From positions 405,792-469,791 of the forward strand of contig NZ_KE007368.1 of assembly GCF_000400735.1 (NCBI RefSeq): DNA of 64,000 nucleotides, given 5' to 3'. The translations under genes and the position numbers were made by a program. This document shows, piece after piece, positions 29,347 to 37,134 of the stretch (positions are counted from its first letter, which is position 1; each line of letters begins with the position of its first letter). This DNA comes from Acinetobacter tandoii DSM 14970 = CIP 107469 (GTDB lineage Bacteria > Pseudomonadota > Gammaproteobacteria > Pseudomonadales > Moraxellaceae). The notes under the pieces were generated by a model. The model had not been told where the DNA came from and searched no databases. It saw nothing but the letters and a program-made list of their open reading frames with translations.

Positions 29347-30810
29347 TTAATTCGTTAATATACGATTTTGAAAATCTACTTTAGGTAACCAATAAGACTG
29401 ATTATTTAGTAAAATACTATATCCATCATCTGCTTCTGTAATCATTTCAAACCTGACCTTTAAAGAATCCACATATGATACGTTATGAAAATAACGTAAT
29501 CCATGTTTCACCCAACGTAATAAATCTTCTGTGTTATTCAGTTCTTTATTCGCTAATTTTATAATTTCATCTTCTATTTTTTGCTTTCGTTTTTCATTGA
29601 AATTTTTTGATTTTTTAAAAGCCAAATAATCGATGGATGTATCAAAATTTTTATTCAAAAAATTAATGAACCCTGTTAGTGCAGCAGCCTGACCAGAAAA
29701 GTCGATAAGATAAGCTTTTACATGATCTAAGTTAGGTAATGCAGCTCCCGATGCACAAACATAGTGCATAAGAGCAACCGCAGGCTTTATTGCCAGTTTT
29801 ATTGAACGGATACTGGTCTTTCCATCTTTCATTTTTATATCAAGCTCACCTTTATAAGACATAACCACATCATAAGCAGTAGAGGGTTGAGCAAGGCTTA
29901 AAATCAGTTTTTCTATCTGATCTTGTTGAGAGCAAAAATCTTTATCCCCTAATGCTGCTTTAATGTGATGGACTTCATCTAGCCAATATGTAACCAACTC
30001 AAATTTTCTAAGCCCACTAGTTCTTAAAACAGCCAATAACTGTTCAGCTGTAGGAATTGTATCAGTCCATAATTCTTCGGTTTTGATAAAAAAGTGGGTA
30101 TGTTTATTGAGGTACAAAGCTGCTTTATTTGCACCCACTTTATCTTCTAACCAGAGTAAATATTGCTCATATTGAGCCTGTAAGTGGTGGGATTGCAATG
30201 CTTTAATATTCCGTCTAGCTTTCTCCCATAGATTCTTATGCCAGTAACAATTGTCACATAGATCAGGATAACCTGCTGGTATCATGACATCACATTGCTT
30301 GCATTTCTTTTGGGCATTATTCCTACATTTTTTACAAATCTTAGCCCCTGTATCGTCTTGCTCTAATATGCGATATTTATGACAAGAGGCGCATGTTTCA
30401 TAATCTCTAGTAGAACATTTGGGACATACTCTTAAATCATCACCAAATCTTGAAATATGCGTCAGTTTTTGTGATGGTGTATCACATCTCTCACAACGCT
30501 CAATTGGGCGAAAATAGACAGAACAGCTATTACAAACCCTACCATATTCAGTGAGCGTTCCTATCGGCTTATTGGCTTGATTACAGCGAATACAAGGCTG
30601 TTTTTTAATGCATTCGTTACAAATAGCCTCATCATCATTTTTTGGCAATCGGGCATATTCGCCACATTTTGGGCAAGTCCTTTTTTTAAAAATTCGGGCA
30701 TAACAAGTTGAACAATACTTGTTGCCCTTATATCTTTTTTTAAATTTATCAATATTAACCCTGTTACAGCCACTACAGCCTTGTTCATGGGGCAATTGAG
30801 CTAAAGTCAC
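29347..30810 (-). CDS. Multi-zinc-ribbon protein of the tns operon
   Basis: This 487-aa protein is encoded immediately after tniQ, overlapping it by 26 bases, so it is very probably part of the transposition machinery. Residues 1-190 contain twelve CxxC knuckles (CSGC, CSTC, CPKC, CNEC, CIRC, CNSC, CERC, CPKC, CASC, CKKC, CKQC, CDNC), enough for six zinc ribbons in tandem. The segment about 205-285 (YEQYLLWLEDK, THFFIKTEELW, LRKFELVTYWLDE) looks like the SAM-like core-binding domain of tyrosine recombinases. The last 200 residues lack a visible catalytic R-H-R-Y set. A DNA-binding target selector is the likely role; it may correspond to the poorly characterised last gene of Tn6022-type operons. 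Confidence 0.7.
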   Translation of the reverse strand: MTLAQLPHEQGCSGCNRVNIDKFKKRYKGNKYCSTCYARIFKKRTCPKCGEYARLPKNDDEAICNECIKKQPCIRCNQANKPIGTLTEYGRVCNSCSVYFRPIERCERCDTPSQKLTHISRFGDDLRVCPKCSTRDYETCASCHKYRILEQDDTGAKICKKCRNNAQKKCKQCDVMIPAGYPDLCDNCYWHKNLWEKARRNIKALQSHHLQAQYEQYLLWLEDKVGANKAALYLNKHTHFFIKTEELWTDTIPTAEQLLAVLRTSGLRKFELVTYWLDEVHHIKAALGDKDFCSQQDQIEKLILSLAQPSTAYDVVMSYKGELDIKMKDGKTSIRSIKLAIKPAVALMHYVCASGAALPNLDHVKAYLIDFSGQAAALTGFINFLNKNFDTSIDYLAFKKSKNFNEKRKQKIEDEIIKLANKELNNTEDLLRWVKHGLRYFHNVSYVDSLKVRFEMITEADDGYSILLNNQSYWLPKVDFQNRILTN

Positions 30811-31912
30811 TTGTTCCCCCTTTCTGTAGCTTTCTTAAAAGCCTTAACCACTTCCGTTGTACACTTTTTTTGGATTTTGGTTTACCCATTGCAATGGCAT
30901 TATCTTTAGGCAAAACAATCTTACTTGGCTTCAACATTTTTTCTTTCATTAATTGAAGCTGTAAAGGTAGTTTTTTTCTTTTATCCCAAAAATAAGAACG
31001 ACTTACACGATACTCTAAAGAACGTTCCACAATCAAATCACAAGGTAGTGCCATAATTTTATTTAAAATTGACAATAATTTTTCACGCTCCTGAACAGAC
31101 AGAAATTCAAAGGCTACAGGTGTAATAGGATAATCTATATTTAAATCAATATTAAAACTTTCAAACATTTGCAAAAGATTAGGACTCTTCATATTTAGAG
31201 GGGATCGAATGAAACTCAACCATGTACGAGCAATCTCAAACCACTCTGTTGATGAAATATTCTTTTGGTTATATTGCCCAAGCTGTGACTCTAAAACCTG
31301 ATCGGCTTGATGCTGAAATCTTAGTGCATCCACGTCTACTGGACGTTGAATAAATGTACTTAAATCAGCATAACATGAAGTACAAATCGCTAATGAGCCA
31401 TGTTCTATATCAACTTTTGTAGGTTGTAGTGTAATTCTGCATTGAGGGCAATGATCTATTAATATAGTTTTATGAATATCACAGCCACTATGCCACCCCA
31501 TACGCCATTTAATACGTAAATATGGTGGTGTATGGGTAAAACTTAGACATTGCGTACAAATTTGACGACCTGATACATTTGAACGATTCCGAATACCTAG
31601 AGCCAATATCCAAGGTATACGCTGATTTTTGTTATAATTTATTGGGATCAAAGCAGGGAAATAGCTGCTTAACATAGTTTCCTGAACTTCATGTTTATTT
31701 ATAAAACAATGTTTTAACAATACATCTAATTTTTCTTCACTTAATCCCCGATCAATATCTATCGTTAGTCCTCTCCATTTTTTCCACAAAAGATTTACTA
31801 AAGTTAATGGTGAGCAGCCTAAATCCAAAGCAGAACGTATGAGCCAAGAGGAAAATACTTCACCCTCTTGAATAGGGGTACGAATATACCAACGTTGTTC
31901 TACTTGTCGCAT
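30785..31912 (-). CDS. tniQ: TniQ/TnsD-family target selector
   Basis: This 375-aa TniQ-domain protein brings the TnsC filament to the attachment site, here presumably comM. The family N-terminus is present (PIQEGEVFSSWLIRSALDLG). The zinc-binding module reads ICTQCL, WHSGCDIHKTILIDHCPQC and AICTSCYADL. It is shorter than Tn7 TnsD (about 508 aa), so part of the site recognition may be supplied by the zinc-ribbon partner downstream. It starts 28 bases after the tnsC stop. Confidence 0.88.
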   Translation of the reverse strand: MRQVEQRWYIRTPIQEGEVFSSWLIRSALDLGCSPLTLVNLLWKKWRGLTIDIDRGLSEEKLDVLLKHCFINKHEVQETMLSSYFPALIPINYNKNQRIPWILALGIRNRSNVSGRQICTQCLSFTHTPPYLRIKWRMGWHSGCDIHKTILIDHCPQCRITLQPTKVDIEHGSLAICTSCYADLSTFIQRPVDVDALRFQHQADQVLESQLGQYNQKNISSTEWFEIARTWLSFIRSPLNMKSPNLLQMFESFNIDLNIDYPITPVAFEFLSVQEREKLLSILNKIMALPCDLIVERSLEYRVSRSYFWDKRKKLPLQLQLMKEKMLKPSKIVLPKDNAIAMGKPKSKKSVQRKWLRLLRKLQKGGTSDFSSIAP

Positions 31913-31940
31913 GGCTATTTTCCTATGAAAAACAGAATAC

Positions 31941-32867
31941 CTAAACCACGTTAAGGTTTAAATTTCTAATATTCCTCATACCCTCGGTTGGTTTAAGCCA
32001 TTTAAATTTATGAACAATTTCTTCAGTAATTTCTTCATCACCTTGTACGATTGCCTCTTTAGCACACTCAATCAATAATCTATTTAAGTCACCAAAATTC
32101 CCACCTGAAATTTCAAATATAAGGGTGGCAAGTCTTTGAGATGCTAAATCAGAACGTTTCTTTAAAGGCAATAACCGTACATAGCTTAATAATAGCCTTA
32201 GAAAATCCTGATTCAGTTCCCATTTTGGCAACATTGCTACATCAAAACGGCTGGCATATTGAGCATCGGTATGTAGGATCGTGACTGCTTCACGAGTTCC
32301 AACGCCAACGATATTCAGACTTAGATCATTACTTAGATTCTTTAAGGTATTCATCACTTCGGAAAGAAGTTTGGTAGAACCTGTTAAACAATTATGGATT
32401 TCATCAATAATCAGCATTTTTGTTTCATACTTCCGCATTAGGTGTACAGCCTGATTCCGTAACTTTGCTTCGGGATCAGTAGGACGAAATGGGACAAAGA
32501 AATGATCCAATATATTGATATAGAGTTCTTTTACATTCGCTTTAGCAGGAGCTAAAATGGTTAAAACAGGTTTTTTTACAGACAGCAGCTCCATATCTAT
32601 GTCATTCACTGTTTTGGTATAATGCTGCTTTGTGAATTCGTGGATAATTGTCGTTTTACCCATATTAGAATCACCTACAATCAATAAACATTCTGGGCGA
32701 AGTTTCCTAGGACGATTCAAAATGTCAGTTAAAGTATCCAAAATTGTGACTGCTTTTTTATAGCCAATCCAACGATCAGAAAATAAAGTATTGATACGAT
32801 CACTATCGCTTAGAGACATTACTTCAAGTACATCTTCTGCAAGATGTTCATATTTTTGCATTGTCAT
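31941..32867 (-). CDS. tnsC: TnsC/TniB transposition ATPase
   Basis: This 308-aa AAA+ regulator assembles on target DNA and activates TnsAB. Walker A is GDSNMGKTT (residues 65-73) and Walker B MLIIDEIHN (D155, E156). The sensor segment LNIVGVGTREA and the arginine-rich C-terminal lid are present. The short length resembles TniB rather than the 555-aa Tn7 TnsC. Its ATG overlaps the tnsB stop as ATGA. Confidence 0.92.
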   Translation of the reverse strand: MTMQKYEHLAEDVLEVMSLSDSDRINTLFSDRWIGYKKAVTILDTLTDILNRPRKLRPECLLIVGDSNMGKTTIIHEFTKQHYTKTVNDIDMELLSVKKPVLTILAPAKANVKELYINILDHFFVPFRPTDPEAKLRNQAVHLMRKYETKMLIIDEIHNCLTGSTKLLSEVMNTLKNLSNDLSLNIVGVGTREAVTILHTDAQYASRFDVAMLPKWELNQDFLRLLLSYVRLLPLKKRSDLASQRLATLIFEISGGNFGDLNRLLIECAKEAIVQGDEEITEEIVHKFKWLKPTEGMRNIRNLNLNVV

Positions 32868-34780
32868 CCCCTTAGATCCTCAAATGCAGTTAATGGAATA
32901 CTCCATAAATCATTAGTCGGCTGAACACTGTTTTCGACAACAGCCGGTTTTTCGGGTTCATTTTTTACAGACAAATGATGCGTTGCTTTTGCATTTTCTT
33001 TTTTACGTTGATTTACCCTCCGTTGCTTCCTAGTCAAACTACGGGATTGTTTCAATTGCTCTCGTAAATGAAGAATTGCCTTATAAATCTCATCCTGATT
33101 TTGGTTATCCTGCTGTTCACCACGAAGATATTTCTGCACTTGTTTGTATTCAAATAAGCTAATTGGTGGTATTTCTCTTTTAGCAGTAGGCACTTTAAAA
33201 TATGTGTTGGATAGAGGTTCATAAAACCAAATTAGAGAAATATCCCTTGGATCACGTTTAAACAGAAATTTCTTTTTTTTCTTTTTATTTACATCTTCAG
33301 GGTCAATACAATTCACCCATTGTCGCAAACAATCAGCAAAATAAAATAGATTGTCTTTCTGCACACCTACACGTTGAATTGTTGATTCAAATTCAGGAAG
33401 AAAATCAATAAATAACGTGTCTTCATCCGAAACTCTCTCTTTTAAACCTGTTCCGACTGTAGTTTTCGTTCCCCAAACACCATCTTGCCATTTCTGTAAA
33501 GGTGACATACCGAGCTTGGAGTGTTTCTTTTGGTGATAAACTTTAGTGATCCAATAAACAATATAATATTCTAATTCTTTCAGCGTCATACAAGCATGAC
33601 CTGCTGAATCATAGGTTCCACGTTCTTGGATATTTGAGAAAGTTGTACCATCCAATATGTGCATTTCAAGGTTAACAACACCAATTAAACGTTCAATATG
33701 TCCACCAAATCTTGCCCCACCAATCGGACGAAACTCCCAATGAATCCCATATTTCAAGCAAGCTCGACTGATATGGTTAGTTCTAAAGTCAGGACCATTA
33801 TCTGTATGCACAGAATCCATAAGACCTTCAACTTGCCAATCAGCATCTATATCTAATTCAAGAAGCTTCCGTTTTTTTGACAAAATACTGGAAGCAATAC
33901 ACATGGCAACAGATGTTGCACTAGGGGCTTCTAAGGACAAGTAATAACCAACCACCATTCGAGTATTTACATCAATAGCTAATGTTAGAAATGGTCGTCC
34001 AATCGCCTCTCTAAATTCATCATCAACAATTTCAATATCTAGTGGAGTATGATCTACCTGTACATATGCCAAGGGATAATCAGCATTCGGAAACTCTCCA
34101 GCAGCTGATGCATACTTATCCTGTGCTGCCTTAGAACCATGACGAGCCTTAATCACCATATAGTCATTTAAGGCTTCTATTTTTCTACGAATTGAATTGT
34201 CATGGGGTGCTTCTAGTTTAAGACGAGAACATTCTGCCTTAATAAAATCTATAGTCTTTGCAATACTAGGCTTTCTGGCATTGAGATATTCCTCTTGAAT
34301 ACCTTGGTTAATAATATTCATAATTTGAGGAGATAACCTAGACTTCTTGGTCGTCCACCCCCTTTTTTTAGGAACTAACACTAAGATAGAATTATTTTCT
34401 CTAAAATCTTTTAACCATTTCCATAAAGTGGAACGGTTAATGTCATATTCACTTGCTCTTTGCTCGACCAATTCAGTTGTTGAATACTTAATTAACGGCT
34501 TAATAACTTCATAACGGTGTAAAGCTATTTTCCATGCTTCATGCGTAATATCCCAATCACCCTTATTTATATCTTTAGTTTGGATATTTTCAGCTTCAAA
34601 TACTTGTAGACAATCTGCACTTACTTGCAAGCAACGTACAGAATCTAAACTAGAAATCACAATATCGTTGGCATTCAGAACATTAGCAATCTTATACGGT
34701 TGCCCTTCATACTTAACGATAACATTTGGTTTGAGTATGATCCGACTCCGATCAATACTTACAGTATCAGCCTGAACCAT
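32864..34780 (-). CDS. tnsB: TnsB/TniA DDE transposase
   Basis: This 638-aa retroviral-integrase-fold transposase cuts and joins the 3' ends. HTH domains occupy about residues 75-215 (NRSTLWKWLKDF is one recognition helix). The catalytic core has D243 (VQVDHTPLD), D327 (VHTDNGPDF) and E363 (GGHIERLIG). A C-terminal beta-barrel and a polar tail for TnsC contact follow. It recognises the AATA...AGAGT repeats at the element ends. It starts directly on the tnsA stop (TAAATG). Confidence 0.94.
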   Translation of the reverse strand: MVQADTVSIDRSRIILKPNVIVKYEGQPYKIANVLNANDIVISSLDSVRCLQVSADCLQVFEAENIQTKDINKGDWDITHEAWKIALHRYEVIKPLIKYSTTELVEQRASEYDINRSTLWKWLKDFRENNSILVLVPKKRGWTTKKSRLSPQIMNIINQGIQEEYLNARKPSIAKTIDFIKAECSRLKLEAPHDNSIRRKIEALNDYMVIKARHGSKAAQDKYASAAGEFPNADYPLAYVQVDHTPLDIEIVDDEFREAIGRPFLTLAIDVNTRMVVGYYLSLEAPSATSVAMCIASSILSKKRKLLELDIDADWQVEGLMDSVHTDNGPDFRTNHISRACLKYGIHWEFRPIGGARFGGHIERLIGVVNLEMHILDGTTFSNIQERGTYDSAGHACMTLKELEYYIVYWITKVYHQKKHSKLGMSPLQKWQDGVWGTKTTVGTGLKERVSDEDTLFIDFLPEFESTIQRVGVQKDNLFYFADCLRQWVNCIDPEDVNKKKKKKFLFKRDPRDISLIWFYEPLSNTYFKVPTAKREIPPISLFEYKQVQKYLRGEQQDNQNQDEIYKAILHLREQLKQSRSLTRKQRRVNQRKKENAKATHHLSVKNEPEKPAVVENSVQPTNDLWSIPLTAFEDLRG

Positions 34781-35491
34781 TTAAAATCTCCTTACAATTC
34801 GATCATCTTGATTTACCCAAATCACTGTCTCTGCTGTTAAGGGACAATATAAATCACACATAATTTTTCTTTTTGCGACCAATGCCCATACTTGATGAAT
34901 ACCTCTAAGAATATTGGTTTTATCCTTAAAAATATGTGCAGGTAACTGATTAATAGTCGATTGACCAAGACTATCTAAGGTCTCAATTAAAGTTTGTTCG
35001 TCATAGACATCCACATGAGAACGTCTAAATCTTTTCAAAAAATTAATATTTTCCCAATACTGATCATATAACCTTGATTCATTTATAATCTTGAATTTCC
35101 AACCTTTTTCTTTAGCAAAAGCATTAGCTGCCTTAAATTTTGGCTTTAATTTATTCCAATCCTCTATAAGCTTTTTTCTAGGTTTTATTTCTATTAACAG
35201 TGGACAGGGGATTTCCTCAAAATCATCACAATTTGCACTAGAAAACTGTACTAGGAAATCAGGAGTATAAGTAGATTCATTACCCAACTCTGTTATATAA
35301 GGAATGGTAATAGGCTGACTTACTATATCTATGACATTGTTATTGAACTCTTGCTTAATCAAAAAATCACGCTCAAGAGTAGATTCACACCAAATTGTCT
35401 TTTCCCCTCTAAAAGCGTAATTTACCGAAATACTCCCATATACAGTTTGAGATTTCCTAACTGGGGAATATTCATCACTGATTCTTTTCAT
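34781..35491 (-). CDS. tnsA: TnsA endonuclease
   Basis: TnsA makes the 5'-end cuts so that transposition is cut-and-paste. The 236-aa protein has the restriction-endonuclease-type active site: E40 in CESTLERDF, D78 in YTPDFLV, and E101-x-K103 in LIEIKPRKK. The C-terminal winged-helix region binds TnsC in Tn7; here it is about residues 165-236. It is the first gene of the operon, and its promoter must lie among the right-end TnsB sites, which suggests autoregulation. Confidence 0.92.
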   Translation of the reverse strand: MKRISDEYSPVRKSQTVYGSISVNYAFRGEKTIWCESTLERDFLIKQEFNNNVIDIVSQPITIPYITELGNESTYTPDFLVQFSSANCDDFEEIPCPLLIEIKPRKKLIEDWNKLKPKFKAANAFAKEKGWKFKIINESRLYDQYWENINFLKRFRRSHVDVYDEQTLIETLDSLGQSTINQLPAHIFKDKTNILRGIHQVWALVAKRKIMCDLYCPLTAETVIWVNQDDRIVRRF

Positions 35492-35506
35492 AGAATGCCT
35501 CTTACA

Positions 35507-35528
35507 GCCACTCGTGCCTATTCATGTA
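35507..35528 (-). promoter_or_regulatory. Right-end TnsB-binding-like site R4
   Basis: Read inward on the minus strand, TACATGAATAGGCACGAGTGGC is the innermost and most diverged copy of the end motif. It sits 16 bases upstream of the tnsA start. Confidence 0.65.
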
Positions 35529-35537
35529 AATTTGCAA

Positions 35538-35559
35538 GCCACTCTTGCTTATTACTGTC
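35538..35559 (-). promoter_or_regulatory. Right-end TnsB-binding-like site R3
   Basis: GACAGTAATAAGCAAGAGTGGC on the minus strand matches the motif ACAnnAATAnnnnAGAGTGGC. Confidence 0.72.
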
Positions 35560-35560
35560 A

Positions 35561-35581
35561 TTACTCTAATCTATTTGTGTA
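35561..35581 (-). promoter_or_regulatory. Right-end TnsB-binding-like site R2
   Basis: TACACAAATAGATTAGAGTAA on the minus strand is nearly identical to left site L2. Confidence 0.75.
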
Positions 35582-35586
35582 ATTTT

Positions 35587-35622
35587 AGAGTGGCAACTAA
35601 TTGTTTTCTTATCATGCCACTC
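35587..35622. repeat. GAGTGGCA inverted pair in the right end
   Basis: GAGTGGCA (35588-35595) is the exact inverse of TGCCACTC (35615-35622), the latter being the inner edge of site R1. The pair could form a hairpin or an oppositely oriented half-site. Confidence 0.5.
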
Positions 35623-35637
35623 TTATCTATTGCTGTA
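35616..35637 (-). promoter_or_regulatory. Right-end TnsB-binding-like site R1
   Basis: TACAGCAATAGATAAGAGTGGC on the minus strand is the terminal right site, 7 bases from the TGTC tip at 35644. Confidence 0.78.
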
Positions 35638-35644
35638 AATGACA

Positions 35645-35649
35645 GAGGT
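35645..35649. repeat. Right 5-bp target site duplication GAGGT
   Basis: This exact copy of the left duplication abuts the GACA terminus (TGTC read inward). Confidence 0.93.
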
Positions 35650-36297
35650 TCACATCCTAAACCAGGCGAAATTACTTTAGCCCATTTAGGCGTTCTATTT
35701 TTAGATGAACTTCCTGAGTTTGATCGTAAAGTCTTGGAAGTACTTAGACAGCCTTTAGAATCTAAAGAAATTGTGATTTCTCGGGCATCCCGTCAAATGA
35801 CTTATCCTGCCAATTTTCAGTTAATCGCTGCAATGAATCCTTGTCCATGTGGCTATGCATTTAATCAGGATCAGCGTTGTCAATGTTCCACAGAGGCCAT
35901 CAAACGTTATCAAAATCGAATTTCTGGTCCCCTATTAGATCGGATAGATTTGCATATTGATGTACCACCGCTTACGGTACATGAATTACAAGAACATGCA
36001 CCTGCTGAAAACTCTGATCAAGTGCGTCATCGTGTGACTCAAGCCTATGAGCAACAAATTCAACGACAAAATTGTTTAAATCATGCTTTGAATCCACAAC
36101 AACTGGAACAATTTGCAGGATTGAATGAACAAACCAAAAAAATGCTTGAATTGGCTCAACAACGTTTAAATTTATCTGCACGGGCCTATCATCGGGTATT
36201 AAGAGTTGCCAGAACCATTGCTGACCTAGCAAATTCTGTTGAAATTCAAACTGGACATTTAAGTGAAGCTCTATCGTATCGGCAGCAAAGCCTTTAA
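35650..36297 (+). pseudogene. comM: comM 3' part (codons 281-495)
   Basis: The reading frame resumes at SHPKPGEITLAHLGVLFLDELPEF, which includes Walker B (LFLDELPEF). It continues through NPCPCGY, ISGPLLDRIDLHIDVPP and the C-terminal helical lid to TAA at 36295. The frame extends upstream into the transposon's right end, with an ATG at 35614, so a short chimeric protein could in principle be made. Without Walker A it cannot be an active ComM. Confidence 0.95.
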
Positions 36298-36315
36298 TAG
36301 GGTTAAATTCCAAAT

Positions 36316-36350
36316 AAAAAACCTCTAGTCCTAAGAACTAGAGGTTTTTT
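36316..36350. terminator. Bidirectional terminator between comM and torF
   Basis: A perfect 14-bp stem including A6/T6 runs (36316-36329 with 36337-36350) serves the convergent comM and torF. Confidence 0.92.
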
Positions 36351-36363
36351 AACACCCTTAAAT

Positions 36364-37134
36364 TTAGAATGTTTTGGTTAAGGTAAACACTGCGCCTGTT
36401 TCTACACCACGAGCTGTTGCATCATCCATAGCATCTGTATCTATATTTGTACCTACTGCTGCTAATTCAGCAGTTGCCCCAGAAATTGATTTAAATGCAT
36501 AGTTAACACCGACTTTCCAATCTACATAGTTATCGTCGCCGCCGAATGAATATTTATCTTCATCATCCACAACGGTATAGCCCACACTTGCTACACCACC
36601 AAAACCTGTTGAACCAAATGGAACAGAATAACCTGCATTCACATTCCAGCTATTTGTATCAGCACCTGCATAGTCATTGGTAAAGTTCACATTGGTCAGA
36701 ATGCTATCTCCTTCAGCCAACACACTTGCGAAAGTCAATTTGCCATAAAATTCAACCCAACTTAAGTCAGATGCGCTTGGATAGTTGTAATACAGGACAC
36801 CCACATCCAATAAAGGTTTGCTGGCAAAGCTATCCAAGGTGGTTGCAAAACCAAGCGATGGATCTAGCTCTAGATTTGGCGTCCCTGAACCAAAGTTTAT
36901 ATTCGAACCCCAAAGCCCAAAATACACGCCTGAATCATGTGCAAGTGTGAAACCTGCTTGTACTGCTGGATCATTTTGAGTTTGAGACAGTCCACGAAAA
37001 CGGTAGTCTGTTGTTACTGCTGCATTGCCGCTAAAAGAAAGACCAAATGGTGATGCTGCTTGATCATCCGCAAAGGTAAATGTTGAAGCCGCTGCAACAA
37101 CCGCCATAGATAATACTTTTAATGTGAATTTCAT
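36364..37134 (-). CDS. TorF-family putative outer-membrane protein
   Basis: This 256-aa exported beta-barrel protein of the TorF (conserved 2001) family is of uncertain function. The start at 37134 is chosen because MKFTLKVLSMAVVAAASTFTFA is a clean signal peptide; the upstream 59 codons are not conserved-looking. Mature features include GNAAVTTDYRFRGLSQT near the N-terminus, alternating aromatic strands, and a terminal Phe (TLTKTF) typical of barrel assembly. In Acinetobacter such genes lie close to comM/glnK-amtB; transport of nitrogenous solutes is a guess. Confidence 0.78.
   Translation of the reverse strand: MKFTLKVLSMAVVAAASTFTFADDQAASPFGLSFSGNAAVTTDYRFRGLSQTQNDPAVQAGFTLAHDSGVYFGLWGSNINFGSGTPNLELDPSLGFATTLDSFASKPLLDVGVLYYNYPSASDLSWVEFYGKLTFASVLAEGDSILTNVNFTNDYAGADTNSWNVNAGYSVPFGSTGFGGVASVGYTVVDDEDKYSFGGDDNYVDWKVGVNYAFKSISGATAELAAVGTNIDTDAMDDATARGVETGAVFTLTKTF

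Larger units (their letters stand above)
21042..35644. mobile_element. Tn7-like transposon in comM (14,603 bp)
   Basis: The element has 26-bp terminal inverted repeats with 19 matches, both starting TGTC and continuing into a repeated AATA/AGAGT motif. It carries a 5-bp duplication and a tnsA-tnsB-tnsC-tniQ operon transcribed leftward from the right end. Its site choice and architecture place it with the comM/yifB-targeting Tn7-like elements (the Tn6022/AbaR lineage is the known Acinetobacter example), but it carries no resistance genes. The cargo is AT-rich and defence-like: CBASS, a nuclease-like gene with an XRE regulator, and small genes, plus a later IS630 insertion. All core transposition genes look intact, so it may be active. 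Confidence 0.95.

Noticed and set aside
21042..35644. AbaR-type antibiotic resistance island
   Set aside because: The location and transposition genes suggested it, but no beta-lactamase, aminoglycoside, sulfonamide, tetracycline, mercury or cadmium genes are present.
21042..35644. CRISPR-associated transposon (CAST)
   Set aside because: No cas genes and no repeat-spacer array in or near the element.
35545..35649. Open frame running from the transposon right end into comM
   Set aside because: It is a fusion of TnsB-site DNA with the comM frame, not a gene in itself; only the part from 35650 is comM.
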